This document shows, in pieces, positions 1 to 12,559 of a DNA stretch of 64,000 nucleotides (the stretch's first letter is position 1; each line of letters begins with the position of its first letter). This DNA is from Micrasema longulum (Eukaryota; Arthropoda; Insecta; Trichoptera; Brachycentridae): positions 417,905-481,904 of the forward strand of contig JAGVSM010002894.1 in the NCBI GenBank assembly GCA_022494885.1, written 5' to 3'. Below the pieces are notes generated by a model, which saw nothing but the letters and a program-made list of their open reading frames with translations, had not been told where the DNA came from and made no database searches. The translations under genes and the position numbers were made by a program.

Positions 1-113
1 ATGATTGCATCGCCAGCGTTTCTTAGCCTTAAACTTATCTACGAATTGCACGATAAACTTGTTTCTCCCGTATATGAGGTGTACCATGCCCTGCTTAGCG
101 GTAATATATTTGG
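1..113 (-). CDS. FLYWCH zinc-finger terminal exon, cut by the left edge
   Basis: The minus strand has an acceptor (tttgcag at 114-120) followed by two bases and then an open frame reading K-Y-I-T-A-K-Q-G and ending, at the window edge, in K-K-R-W-R-C. Trp is at residue 33 and the first zinc-ligand Cys at 35, the positions seen in nearly all other exons of this array. The second Cys, the HxH pair and the stop lie outside the window. The role by family is DNA or protein binding by the C-terminus of one isoform. It is too short for a standard ORF list but its splice phase, spacing and core motif agree with the other copies. Confidence 0.8.
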
Positions 114-1089
114 CTGCAAATAACAGAAAACAAACAGTATTAGTGTAAATATGAGCGATAATGAGGAATTCCACTGTTTTCTAATTATTTTTTTCTATTA
201 GCGTACTATTTAACTAAGCAAAAATATTTATATTTTTTTTGTGCGTTATTTACAAAGATATGATTTTTTAAAGTTACATTTATTAAATACCACGCCAAAT
301 GACTGTAATCAGTGTGTCACTTTTCAGTAGTGACGTCATGAAACGGTTGGCGTTCTTACTTTCACTGACCTGACAAGAATCTATGGAATATTGCTTTGAT
401 TACTTCATTTAGTTGATCGTAATTTGCTCATTTCTATTTTATGGTTGTTTTTACGAACGTTTCGATTTAGAAAAACCTAGAAAGTTGACATAATCTCCGG
501 TTGAAATGTCAAATTATACAAATTATACTCTTTTTTTTCTATGGTCAAAACGTTGCGGGGGCTTTAAGCGGAAACCGGAAATACTACACGTAGATATAAG
601 GAGTGACGTCACTATTTACGATTTTAATTTTTTTTATTTATTTTTGAGTGCGTTTTTGAGATATTTCATCCTACTCCAACGGAGTAAATAATGGAAAAAA
701 CTAGATCTTAATTTGAGCATACGCGGACTTGGTAATTCGGTACTGGGTGACCATCATAAACGAACTAACAGAGTTACGCAGTTCTTTATCTCAGAATTAG
801 ACGGAGCGCAATTAATTTTACTTCAGTCAGCGCATAATTGCGCAGGCGAAAGATTGCGTGCGAGCTTGTGGCAGTTTTAAAAATATGCAAAAAAAAAAAT
901 ATTAATGTATGAACATCGAACCCATCTCAGATTGTTACAATTAACAACAAACTAATTTTAAAATACTCGTTGCAATCTTAGGGAAGCATCAGTTCCATTT
1001 AATGCATGGACGGACCGCGCGTGATAACCAAAATTGCTCTTTTACTTACTTCGCGTATAATATTATAGTTATAATATTTAGATAATATA

Positions 1090-2019
1090 CGAAGGTTGCT
1101 ACATAAGTTTTGAGATAGACAAGTAAAAACAAATATTTCTAATCGAAAATGTCTTTATTGTTTTTCAAAATATTCTCCTTGAAGATCAATAATACACTTC
1201 AGCATGCGTTTGAACCAATTTTTGAAGCACTTTTTCTAGTCCGACCGAAGTACCTCCAAAACATGAGATTTTAACGTATCAACCGTTTCTTCAGGCGTCG
1301 AAAAACGATGACCTCGCAATTTATTTTTTATATGCGGAAATAAAAAAACATTGGGTGCCAAATCAGAACAGTACGACGGATGACCCATCGATTCGATATT
1401 TTGAATGCTCAAAAATTCACTTGTTTGAGCTGATGTGTGACATTGTCGTGGTGGAAAATGATTCGTCTTCTGCAATTGGTTTCCCCTATTTTTCTGAACA
1501 CTTCTGGCAAACAAATTATGGTGTACCATTCAGAATTGACTGTTCTACGTTGCTCTAATGAAACGGTGGCGACATGTCCAGTTATTCCGAAAAAACAGGC
1601 GACCATTTGCTTTAAAGTGCTTCGCAGTGCAAAGCATCGATTGTTTCTGGCACAACAGCTGATTTTGAACGACCTTCACGAAATTCGCACTGTAACGAAG
1701 TGCGACTACGATTGAATTAAGAAAACCAGCGAAACACGGTGGCTCGATATGATGCTTTATCACCAAAAGTCGCAGCGAGTTGATCCGTACACTGTTGTTA
1801 GTTTAATCCACGTCGAAAGTCATAGAAAATCATCGCACGAAAATGTTCACAATTTAGTTCCATTTTTCAAGTATCTGTAAACAATACAAATATCACTCGT
1901 ATGACAAAACGTTCTGAGTACGATTACCATTAAAAATGGCAAACTTTACGATGAAAATGTCAGATTTGACATATTCACACTGGTGTTGCCATATCTTAAA
2001 ACTTAAGTAGCACCCCTCG
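1090..2019 (-). mobile_element. mariner-type transposon relic, internally deleted
   Basis: The left end (1090, cgaaggttgctacataag) and the right end (2019, read inward cgaggggtgctacttaag) form imperfect terminal inverted repeats, each bordered by the TA dinucleotide that Tc1/mariner elements duplicate. Between them the minus strand carries broken transposase: H-H-D-N-V near 1420-1450 and, in another frame, H-P-x-Y-x-x-D-L-A-P-N with F-L-F-P-H-I-K-N, the region of the mariner catalytic D34D signature. About 930 bp remain of the roughly 1.3 kb expected, and the frame is split into at least three pieces, so it is inactive. It lies just downstream of the FLYWCH exon at 2167-2360. Confidence 0.88.
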
Positions 2020-2166
2020 TATTATATAATTATAATGTACGAGTATGCATGTTACGATAAAAATTGCGCCTTCTTCGCACCTTCGAGTTCCAGCAGACTC
2101 CCGCTTTTAAGCGCGTCGCCTTTCGTCAAATGAAACAAAATTTAATAAATAAAAAAGCGTTTTATA

Positions 2167-2360
2167 TTAGTTGTGATTGTGAATATTTCTAATAAAAACA
2201 ACAGAGTCGGAAACAGTATGCAATCTGGCTTTACATCCATTATAATATTTGTAACATAGCCAACGTTTCCTAAATTTATCTTTGGTCTTGGATTCCAAAA
2301 CATATCTTCCGCCCATAAACATGATACAACGCTGCCCACGCTGAGTGGTAATGTATTGAA
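2167..2360 (-). CDS. FLYWCH zinc-finger terminal exon
   Basis: The acceptor gtttttag (2361-2368) is followed by two bases and 63 codons to TAA. The FLYWCH fold is complete: R-G at residues 7-8, G-G-R-Y at 16-19, K-R-W-L-C at 31-35, the second Cys at 42 and H-N-H at 60-62, followed by one more residue. The open frame runs back through the acceptor into the intron, but the methionines found there have no coding support, so the exon is taken to start at the splice site. It belongs to the GGRY/KKRW group with the exons at 5.4, 12.3, 15.3, 19.1 and 22.3 kb. The inferred product is the C-terminal domain of one isoform of a mod(mdg4)-like protein, used for binding DNA-bound or chromatin partners in the nucleus. 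Confidence 0.88.
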
Positions 2361-4226
2361 CTAAAAACATACAAAATATTAAATTCTGGAAACATGGATA
2401 CCAACACATAAGAATGGTCTAAAAATACTTACTTGTATACGGGAATGAATCTACTCCAAAATTTTCCGCAAAGATTATGGGCACTAGAGCACCGTAATAT
2501 TAACGAGTATAAAAAATCTTTCTTTAATACTTATATTAAATTACGTTAGGTATATTATGTATCTACGTATGAATTAATGTAATAATTATTCAGGATAATT
2601 TTAATAGTGGCATTTTCGTGAAAATCATATTAAGGGCGCTGCACAATAAATATCGCTACAAGTCTTGAACTTACAGAGTGCATAGGAGGTTGATATTCCA
2701 GTTCACTTATTAAAATTATGTTAAATTGTTATAATATATAGGAGCTAAATTACAACACGTCTTGCAGCTACAGAACGCATGTATGGTTAAAAATCTAGCT
2801 CCAATTTACATTTTTTTAATCGATAAGGTAATTTTTTTTTAAATAGCCGATTACAAATAAATCTGATCAAATTTGATATAATTTTATAGTTAATTTAATT
2901 TACGTAACATGAAGCTGATAATACTAAACGTCTTGCAGTTACAAAGCGAATGAACGAATAGAATTATAGCATTTTTTTATTTCAGTATTTTATAATATCA
3001 ATAGTGACGCGAGTGATTCTAAGTAAGTACAAGTCGTGATGAAGAAATACTGACCTTAAAACCGCTGGATGTACAACTAAAAAATTTAAACGGTTTATAC
3101 AAATTTCATAAACAATGTCATGTCACAAAGCGAAATACATTTTTGTCACAAAAATAAACCTCAATCAAGCCAATGACAGGTTTTTTCAAGTAAGTGTGGA
3201 GAATTTATTTTTCCCTTCTATAAAATACTTTCCATATCTGTTGACCTGCTGTGTCGAATATAAAGAAAATGTAAGCATAAATTCCTTAAAGTATGAAGAG
3301 TAAAAATAATTCAATAAAATGGTTTAGGTATTAATTTGTATTTTACCATGTTATATAAACTTTCCAAAGAAATAAAAACAGTGGAACCTCGATTATCCGG
3401 AATGGATTTTATCTATTTTTCATGTGGCATCTCAGAAATTTAACATGAGCATCTCAGTCAGTAAAACAAAAAGCTTAACAATATCTAAGTATCCTAAGAG
3501 ATGCAAACTGATGATAGATGATAAGACAGTGGAACAAGTCATGTCTTTTAAATATACTTCGAAGTGAGGGAACAAACCAATAAAGCCTCGGCAATATCTG
3601 GATTTATTTTATTTTATAAACATAAACGGCAAATCTGCCTTTTACAAACATTTATAATATTAACATATTCGGCTTAATATATATATATATTTTTTTAAAA
3701 CATGACTTTCTTTATACCCAAGATTTATAAAAAAAATTAAACCAAAAATTATACAAGATTTAAATTTAAAAAATTAACCTAAAAATTATACAGCATATTC
3801 AGTAGAAAGTTTAAATAATAAAACATTCTACAGTAAAACAAAAAAAAAATCATAAGTACTGTTTCACACAGCTAGGCAAAGTGAACAAAAAACTGTAAAT
3901 ATATATATTATGAAATGCGTGAATAAATAAATATAATTATCATTCACCATCTTTGAAAAAGTTCAAAAGGTTTGTTCTATAGGAACAATACCCTACACTA
4001 AATATATCTGATACGTGGGAATAACTATTGCTGAGTTCATGAAGTCTATTTAATACTGCATTACAAGTATACACTGTCCGTGAATTGTTGTTACAAAACG
4101 GTGGCACCTGTCTAGTCATTCTTCCAGGCACCCTGAAGTTGACGAGAGATAACAGTTCAGGGCAATCCCATATTGAATTTACAATTTTGAATAAATTTAA
4201 AAATTTAAATTCTTGAGAAATATCGA

Positions 4227-4620
4227 ATGGCACAAGAAAGCAAGGTCCGTATAGACAAAGAGTGTGTCAGACCAATCATGACGTATGCAAAAGAGACGAG
4301 GGCAGATACGGTGACAGCAAAAAATCTGCGGAGAACGTCAGAGATGAAAATACTAAAGGCAATAATAATAGCAGGTGACAGAATCCGGAATCAAGAAATT
4401 AGACGGACTTGCGATAACCAAGTACAGTGGAACGGAACTAGGAGAAGATTCTGGAGAGATCACGTCGATAGCATGGACATCTCCAGAATTCCCTTTACCG
4501 TGGCCCTTGAAATCCCAGCTGGTCGCCTTTTACTTTCTGCTTTCTGCTTTCTGCTTTGCGCGTTTTGCTGCGTTTTTCCACTTCCAGTGTTCAGTGTTTA
4601 GATATCGCCGTGAAGAGGTA
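4227..4620 (+). pseudogene. RTE-type LINE reverse transcriptase C-terminal fragment
   Basis: The open frame contains C-V-R-P-I-M-T-Y-A-K-E-T-R-A-D-T, then L-R-R-T-S-E-M-K-I-L and D-R-I-R-N-Q-E-I-R-R-T-C, the characteristic stretch after the polymerase core of RTE-type non-LTR retrotransposons. The frame shifts near 4430 (W-x-x-H-V-D-S-M-D follows), and the tail carries a tctgctt repeat at 4534-4555. There is no catalytic core, so it is a dead 5'-truncated copy. Confidence 0.72.
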
Positions 4621-4839
4621 TGATGGACAGGAAGATTGTACCTCGAGACAACTTATATGTCTCAAAAATATACGTGATTTGGCAGTTTCTAAAAGGAAAG
4701 CTAATTTTAGGTAAAAGTCAATCACTGTTTTTATTTAATCGTCAATAATTTCAAAATAAAGTTTTATGTCTAGTACATAATATTGTACTTATTTCAATAA
4801 AAATATTCAAATTAATATTATGTAGACATACTGTGTGGA

Positions 4840-5190
4840 AAAAGAACCAGAATCCTCGACGAGTGTTTTCGACTCGACGGCTGCTCTCAGGTAAAAATTC
4901 TGAAAGCAGGGAATCGAGCGGGGAAACGTCCGCCTCGTAGTGTAGCGCTTGACGCATTCGCCTAAAATACTTGAGGTTTAGGTTCGATTCCCGGGAAGGT
5001 TAACACGATATATATTTAGTTTAAATGTGATGTTCATCTGAAGTATTTTATTGTCCCTGGACTGGCACCAGAAGCGTAAGATTGGTGACCATTGGTACCC
5101 TCCTGTAAGAGATGATCGAGATACGTTGCATTTGATTTAACAATGCAGTCCCCTATGCACCATCTGATAGAGGTTTGACGATGATGAGTG
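4840..5190 (+). repeat. tRNA-derived SINE, family A
   Basis: The tRNA-like head (cctcgtagtgtagcgcttgac at about 4933, then ggttcgattcccgg at 4981) gives degenerate A and B boxes. A body follows with ccctggactggcacc, gcgtaagattggtgacc and a tail gcagtcccctatgcaccatctgatag. An upstream extension (ggctgctctcaggtaaaaat) is shared with copies at 47.45 and 63.7 kb. The acceptor-stem pairing of a real tRNA is absent. Confidence 0.7.
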
Positions 5191-5351
5191 GCATGATAAA
5201 TTTTGAAGTAAAATTTGGTTTACTATGTATTGAATGCCTGAATCAAAAGTAAGTAAAATGATTCCTTCGGCACGAGGAAGAGTTCAGAGTGAGAATAATA
5301 GTTTTAATTTACAGATAAAAAAAAAACATTATTAACTTTTTACTATTTTTA

Positions 5352-5548
5352 TTATACATCATGGTTATGTATATTATTTACGGAAATGACACTGTTCCCT
5401 ACTGTATACAAGTATCCTTTGCAACCTAAATACGATTTGTAGCAGTTCCACCTTTTCTTCAGTTTGTCTTTATAATCATGTTTCATGTTGTACCTTCCCC
5501 CCAGATACACGATACAGGGTTTTCCTCTTTTTGTATTGATGAAAGTAG
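5352..5548 (-). CDS. FLYWCH zinc-finger terminal exon
   Basis: The acceptor tattttttag (5549-5558) is followed by two bases and 64 codons to TAA. Core residues are K-R-G at 6-8, G-G-R-Y at 16-19, K-K-R-W-N-C at 30-35, Cys 42 and H-N-H at 60-62, followed by D-V. The upstream open frame gives an apparent M-I-G-I-K start, but this lies in the intron. An AATAAA hexamer on the minus strand overlaps the end of the exon (about 5348-5353), which suits a terminal exon. It is closest to the exon at 12.3 kb in this window. Confidence 0.88.
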
Positions 5549-5579
5549 CTAAAAAATATTTAATACCAATCAATGTTAA

Positions 5580-8380
5580 TTATTTTCTATTCAATTTAAC
5601 AAAACCAATTAAAATAAACTTAAATTAAAAACGAAAAAAAAACCTTATTAACAAAAAAGCCCATTTGAAACGTATCATAGATTTGTATCTACGCGGTACG
5701 GCATGCCATTACTAAAATTACAAAAAGGTGGTTTGAATTTTACTGAATTATTTAATAAGAGGCTAACGCACTATCTAGTAAGTACACCACAAAGCAGAAT
5801 AATTTCCAGTAGATTTATTTTTATATGATCTTTACATGAGAGTAGCCACCAAATAGAGCCGTCATGGAATAAATAGTTTTAGAAGGTTTTTTCTCATGTG
5901 GCGGTAAATATTTTTGTGTTTGAAAATTAGTGCGAACTTTAAATTTTATATTTTCGACACTTCACCCTCATTCCAATATAACACCCACTCACCCACCCTC
6001 TCACTCACTTACACTCACACAAACACACTAGTATGTATTGTACGTGTATTTAATGTATTTCTGTGGATATCTGTCATTGGTTTTATTCTCTGTATATTTT
6101 ATTTGTTATATTTTTGTTACATGTATTACTGTTGATATCCCCAATAAATTAAAAAAATTGAGACGGGCGTGTCGGCAAATTAAACTATTTCGTGAAACTG
6201 TTTCTATTTAAAAAATGTGAAACTTTTTTAGATGATTTTGAAGAACAAGTATTTTAAATAACTGTTTTATTTTAACCACCTCTAGTGCTAACGTGATTGA
6301 ACATATATATATATAAACTATCGAAAATGATGGAAACCACAGCTTTAGGCTACATATAAAACACTATGATTCTTGTGATGACCACTTTACTGCGTATACA
6401 ATATTCTATCTACAAAAAAATTGGTTGCAGTAATAATAAAAAGAATCCGTTTTATGATTACTACAATAATGTAATGGTCATCCTGAACCTATAAAACTCA
6501 CACCCCTCCCTTTATCCTCTCCCTCTTCTTTCAAAACTACTTATCCCACAACATCAAACATTTACATAAACTATAATCAGTGCATGTAAGAGTTGCCTAC
6601 TGAAAGCATGTGGTTTCAAATCGGCATGATGGTTTTATATTTTTGTGCAACAACTATGCCGAAGGTGTATAGTGGGTTTTGCATATTAGTTTAATGATTA
6701 GTGTCCTGGCAAAGAAACGCGTACGTCTCGAAACCGGTAGACATAGAAAAGTCGGTAAAGTCGGTAAGTCGGTAGTCGGTAAATAAATTTGAACCATAAT
6801 TTTCCAACTTTAGAAGATTTTTTTTTTATTTTGCTTACAAAAGGGTTACGATATTATTGAAATTTTATTATTTAATTTTAATATAGATATTTTAACCGAG
6901 ATGAAGGTTTTTTAAAAAGAGAATATGAAAGTCTAAGCATTTACAGAGCATTTGATTTGTAATTGCCTTGTTTAGGCGAAACACACGCTGGGTAAAATTC
7001 AAGTTTTAAAGTACCTAGATTCAACGATAGCACAATATACTTCTTTTTTAAAAGCTCTGTTGATAAAGCGATTTCATAGCCATCAGACCATTACAGATTT
7101 GAGTCCGGCCAGTATTAAGGTGAAAATTAAAACAAAATAAAGTTTTTAATTAAATAAAAAATAAATGCAAATAAAACCAAAATATATAAAATAAACTATA
7201 TTTAGCAACAAAGTAAACATGAATATTTTCACAAGAAAAGTACTTTTACAAGTCGTTTCGGATAACATCAATAGTTACAATGTTATAAAATATGTATACT
7301 TAATAAACAAAAAGTACTTACTAGTTATAGAATAAGAAAAAAAAAAATTAAACTTAAATATATCTTATACAACGTCTTAATGAGTGAACCCAAAACCTAC
7401 TTGAAATCGTTTAGTTAGGATTCCATATTCTAACCCTTCAATGCCCAATTTTTCTAATTATAACTAAAAACGTATTTTTACGCATGTTTTTTTATGCAAA
7501 TACTAGGAAAAATAATGAAAAAAAAGTTAATTATTTTCAGTTTTAATTTAATATTTTAGTTCATGTGGATAATATCGGGCATTAAAAGGTTAAAGATACA
7601 AGAACGTACGAAAAACAAGAAATAACGATTCTTATGAACATCTTTTTATATAATAATAAAAGTAGCGGAAACAATTATAGCTTCAAATCTTTAAAAAAAA
7701 GTTGAAATCACCCTTTGAAATTTAGCTAAATAACACTTTTGACTGAATACGTCTAACTGACTTTAAATTCAACAATTTATTTTTTCCAATTTTATCGAAA
7801 GTTTTTACCCTGGTGGCGACTTTCTAAAATAAATTATAATGGCTAGTATGTACACAATATAATAAACTAGTCTTCGAGCAATAAACATGTCTGAAATCAC
7901 TTATATTCACCGATTATCAGTATGTAGCAGATCGTCTACATTGGGCATTGTAGGGCTAATTGATTAAAAAAGTTAGGAATATTATATTTGATTTTAAAAA
8001 TCAACAATTCTTCTTGTTTAAGGTTTAACATTTAATAAATTAATATTGCATGGATTTAGAACGAATAATAAGGTTTCCATGAATTGTACAAAGTACCTAA
8101 CTGAAGAGTTATAAGTTATAATACATATAAATAGATAAGTATTCGGGTGGTCTTTAAATTAGGGTAAAAACATGATTTTTTAATTAACTTTGTAATTTTA
8201 ATCTACTCTGTAAAAAATAATAACCGTATTTTTTGGAAATTTTAAAACTTAAATTTAAGGGCTGTTACCACATTTAAAAAATATATTTTAAAAGAAAACA
8301 GGAAGGAAATCGCAAAAAAAAAGTTTTATAAACATGCGAATTATATTTACCGGAATTACAATGTTTTATAATCATGGCTG
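5580..8380. other. AT-rich intergenic or intronic stretch
   Basis: I see no supported gene here. Around 5930-6135 a cacccac/actcac-rich stretch encodes a low-complexity frame resembling a LINE 3' end (compare the reverse copy at 23.97-24.06 kb). Near 6960-7010 there is a short gene-free segment with a ttaggcgaaacacacgctg motif like those in the foldback elements further right. The rest is low-complexity A/T sequence. Confidence 0.5.
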
Positions 8381-8384
8381 AAAC

Positions 8385-8765
8385 GTGGATGTGCCTACGA
8401 GAGTAAGAGGATCGATGCATTCGAGATGTGGTGTTGGAGAAGGCTGCTGCGAGTGCTTTGGACAGCCAGAAGGACGAATGCATCGATACTGGAAGAGCTC
8501 CATATTACAACTCGTCTATCAGTGGTGTGTTTGAGAAGGATACTGTCTTTCTTTGGACATATTGCTAGACGTGAGTCAGACAATCTAGAAAAGGCAATAA
8601 TGTCTGGCCGAGTTAAAGGTAGGAGAAGCCGGGGTAGAATCCCATAAAGATGGACTGACCGAATAAAGGTGGCTACGGGGCTAAAATTTGATGAGTCAGT
8701 TCGTCTGGCTGAGGAGAGATTGGAGTGGAACAATCAGAAGTGTTCATGGTGATCACGATCCTCAG
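8385..8765 (+). pseudogene. RTE/BovB-like LINE C-terminal fragment
   Basis: The plus strand reads E-M-W-C-W-R-R-L-L-R-V, then W-T-A-R-R-T-N-A-S-I-L-E-E-L and R-R-I-L-S-F-F-G-H-I-A-R-R-E-S, then G-R-R-S-R-G-R-I-P before an in-frame stop. This is the familiar C-terminus of RTE-type non-LTR elements, downstream of the polymerase. Coding similarity continues past the stop (W-T-D-R-I-K-V-A-T-G) to about 8760, where an agaagaagaa tail begins. It is 5'-truncated and dead. Confidence 0.78.
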
Positions 8766-8807
8766 CATTGAGGGACCGACTTGGAAGAAGAAGAATAATA
8801 TAATACC

Positions 8808-8985
8808 GGCGGCCTCCGTGGTGTAGTGGTCAAGACGCTTGACTCACGCACGGAAGGTTCCGGGTTCGATTCCCAGTGAGAACACAAAAATTAAAAGTGT
8901 GATTTTTCTCAAGCCTGGGTGCTCTGTGATGTAATTCACCACTGTAATTAGGCCTCCTGGCCTGTTGTGGTGCAAAAAAATGTTA
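8808..8985 (+). repeat. tRNA-derived SINE, family A-like
   Basis: The head ggcctccgtggtgtagtggtc, with an A-box-like segment, is followed by ggttccgggttcgattccc, a good B box, and then a non-tRNA body ending in gcctgttgtggtgc and an A-rich tail. It resembles a tRNA 5' half, but the 3' half does not fold back on it. It sits immediately behind the LINE fragment. Confidence 0.65.
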
Positions 8986-8999
8986 AAAATGTTTTTTTA

Positions 9000-11900
9000 A
9001 AAAAAAAATATGTTGAATACGAGTGATTTTAGTAAAAAAGTTTAAAATAGCAATAGCATGAAGTATTAATGTACCGACCTAATTTAATTTTATAGAAATA
9101 TCTTGAAGATGTTTGTTTGTAATATAAATTATGTATGACTATGTTTTCTGAATAAAATAAAATATTTTTTTCAAAATAATAAAATAAAAACTTCTTAAGT
9201 ATTCTAAAAGTTCAAAACTAGGTAGCGACTCCTGAATTTTTTTTTAAAAATCAAATAATTTTTATGAAAGTCTTGTTTTCTATCATAGAACAAAATAAGA
9301 GGATGCCCGGGTAGATTTTAAATGTTAGTTTTTAAGGACCACTCAAATATTTATATTATAAAGGTTACATACTGTTATTGTCATATATGATGTTTTATAA
9401 ATTGCTCGTCTGTCTACATGTTCTGGCTGTAACGCGTATGGTTATTAAACCTAGTACGTAACTCCGTAATCAACTAATCCTGGAATATTTTTGTATATCA
9501 GTAGTTGGTTCGCACAGACTCTGCGGAATTGTAGAGAAATGATTACATAGTGGGTAGAGGTAATAAGAGCTGATATATAAGACGTACAGAATTTGTAATT
9601 AAGGTATTTAAAAAATATATTTTGAATGTTTTCCTATATTATAATATTTGTGGCATATTGGGGATTTCATAACTTTTTATTTTATTTATTGATTGATTAA
9701 GCTTTACATATACACAAACATATTTAAATCTATTTAAGAGAAGAAATACACAAAGAAAAAAGGAGAAAAAAACAGTTATCAATATGAATATTCGTAAAAA
9801 AAAACATTTGCAATTCACAATTTGTCGCTCAACTTGATAATAGTCTGTTCTAAGGCCAACAAATTGTGAATTTACTGGTTTGGAATGAATGGAACATAGT
9901 AATAATCAAGGTATCAAAAAAATACACAGAGCATCAAGGAAAAATAAGAAAATATTTTATGATGGATTTACTGCATACCCTGGAGTATATAATAAATCTA
10001 TCTGATATGCACATTCTGAGATACTTCTAAAAATGTATAAAATAATGTTTTAAGAGCTTTTGGATTAAGAATTAATTTGCTGATTCGAGTATTTGTTTTA
10101 TATATTTTTTTTAAATTTGGAGATTACACATAGACGAACGGTCTTGAAACTCCACCTAACATTAAAAATATGTACACAGATAATATGATACCTATATAGC
10201 TCTATTGCGGCCAGCCCGGCGCGCGGTCATAAATGGATTATTTTTTCATTTCCACTGACCTTAAAAACAGCTTAAATTTATTCGGTTACAAATTTCTTAC
10301 AAAAATTATTGGGTTCAGCGGTAATTTATTAAAATGTTGTATAAACACAGTATGCAGTAGTAAACAAACACGATGTATAGTTAAACTCGATAGTTAAAAG
10401 GTTAGCTATTCTAATGATTCTAAGTGCGTAGGTAATATTAAAAAAATCGCACATTTGTTAACTTAAAAGTATATTAAAAAATATTTTTATACATAAACAA
10501 GTTAGTAAAAGTTCATTGTCACACAATGATTACTAAAAATAGTACTTATTTCGAAAGATAAGAACAGGACTTAAAAAAGTGAATGAAATATTTTTGAAAA
10601 GCACTTTGAATAAAATATTGCTTGACCGTTATTCGTTTATTTTTTTTATAAACCTCTTAAGTTTTAGTTATACGTCGGCCTGTTTTGAGGTTACGCCTCA
10701 TTACCAGAAATTAAATTTACTCAAGTAAATGAAAAACGTCATGCTACAAAGTTATTTTTTTTTTAAATATATAAGTTGATCCAGAGAAAGTTTTGTGCGT
10801 AATTTTTAGATTAAAATGATGTTATATGATGTTTTCGTTTTCATTTTAGTATATTATTCGTCTCGATTTGACCTTAGATAGATATATAGTCATATCGTTT
10901 TTTAACATTTTTGTAAATAGCTGTTATAAGTAAATGTGAAAATAAGTTTATAAAGAAATCCTTTTGTATGCTCGTCTCTAAATCAGGTTTCCCATAAACT
11001 ATTTAGTAATATTGTAAAAAAATTGTAAAGCATGATTTTTAAATAAATACACGGTAATAAAAAAAAAAACATTAATCTCTATTTAAAAACTTGATAATAT
11101 TGCAAATGATATGTTGAGTTTTAAGAATAAAATAATATCGATAAATTATTTATCAGTGGAGATCGAAAAAATATGGAGTAAAGAGGTTGGGAATATTTAT
11201 ACAGTGTAAAATTCAATACAAGTGTCAATTAAAAATGAACGATCATAACATGACGAGATCTGATCACAACACTACCATAATATTATAAAAACAGCAAAAA
11301 CGGTAATAGGCCAATCTCGACGTATATGCAACACAGTTTTTATGTAGTGTGGTACAATAAATAAAGCAGCGAATTAACAGAAAGAAAAAAAAGGAACCAA
11401 TTAAAGAAATGCCTGTAATAATTATATAAAATACAAACACATAACAGGTTTAATATATAACAAAAAAATAACGGGTAAGGGAGAATGCCGGTCAGAATGA
11501 CATATCGTCGTTTATAAACAACACCGCTTAAGTCATTTTTAACCTTCTTGCAGGACGACGCAATAAAATGCTATTTTATTACAAACTCGACTAAATTACG
11601 CCTGTTTATGAATTTAAATAAAACGTTTTATTCATAAACCAATGCCTTTTATTAGTTAAAGTCTAATTTTCCTCTTTAACTCAATAAAATAAGTCGTTTT
11701 TACGTCGCCCTGTAAAAATTACAAAATGACATACGCGGTATTGTTAGTTAAGCGACGATATTATGATAGAATGTTAGCACAGGGAGCTCCAAAATACAAT
11801 ATATAAAATAAATATTTTAAACTCAGAGCTTCCAAACAAATTTTATTTGCTTATTTTATATTTTTAAATGAAATCTTAAACGTTTATTACCCAATTCGTA

Positions 11901-12240
11901 ATCAGTTATCATTGTCCATAATACATCTGGGCCAGTATTACATAATGGGAAGTTAACAGAGTTCAGAGAATCAGAGAAAATTTGAAGCATCTTCATCAGT
12001 ATTCGATAGTTAAACACGCCTATTCACTTTTTATATATTATGAACATTCAATTTTCAAGGAAAATTTGATCTTACTTTATGACGATTTAATATAACTCCT
12101 GTAACCGAAAAAGTCAACTCAAATTTTCAATACGAAAAATACTTGTATAAAAATAGTAGCAGTCCTTTACTACATAGCACCAATCATGTTACCGATAAAA
12201 TTTGATCGAGGTTACTATAGACACATGGGTAAAACTATTA
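9000..12240. other. AT-rich gene-free stretch
   Basis: I find no FLYWCH exon, LINE frame or tRNA-like head here. A stretch of taaaa/tttatt-rich DNA around 9660-9840 may be a LINE 3' end on the minus strand, but no protein motif survives. A short GC-rich island at 10206-10228 (gcggccagcccggcgcgcgg) stands out in otherwise A/T-rich DNA and is unexplained. Confidence 0.4.
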
Positions 12241-12250
12241 TTGAATTTAT

Positions 12251-12462
12251 CTACGCTAATGGAAAGTCTGCACTATGATTGTGAATATTTTTCACAGAGA
12301 TAATGTTATCTCCTATCGTGTAGATGACGCCTTTGCACCTCCTGTATGCTCTGTAGCACACCCAGCGTTTCTTCATCTTCCCTTTGTAGTTGTGTTCCAG
12401 AATATATCTTCCCCCCATGTATAATATACAAGGTTTTCCCTTTTGAGACACAATATAACGAA
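12251..12462 (-). CDS. FLYWCH zinc-finger terminal exon
   Basis: The acceptor tttcttttag (12463-12472) is followed by two bases and 69 codons to TAG. G-G-R-Y is at 16-19, K-K-R-W-V-C at 30-35, Cys 42 and H-N-H at 60-62, followed by a seven-residue tail S-A-D-F-P-L-A. All zinc-ligand positions are present. It is very like the exon at 15.3 kb (M-G-G-R-Y-I-L in both), which suggests a local duplication. The coding part is richer in G and C than the flanks. Confidence 0.9.
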
Positions 12463-12559
12463 CTAAAAGAAAGAAAAAAAACATGCTTAAAAACCAATTC
12501 CTACAACGTATAAGTTTAGTGCATCTGGATTCTGATTTTAAAAAAATATTTTATTGTTC

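Noticed and set aside
506..691. 61-residue plus-strand frame near the left edge
   Set aside because: Composition is driven by T-runs and no domain, splice site or conserved repeat was seen.
8812..8885. tRNA gene
   Set aside because: The A- and B-box words and ggttcgattcc look tRNA-like, but the acceptor stem does not close and the body continues as a dispersed SINE; the same holds at 43540-43610 and 46730-46800.
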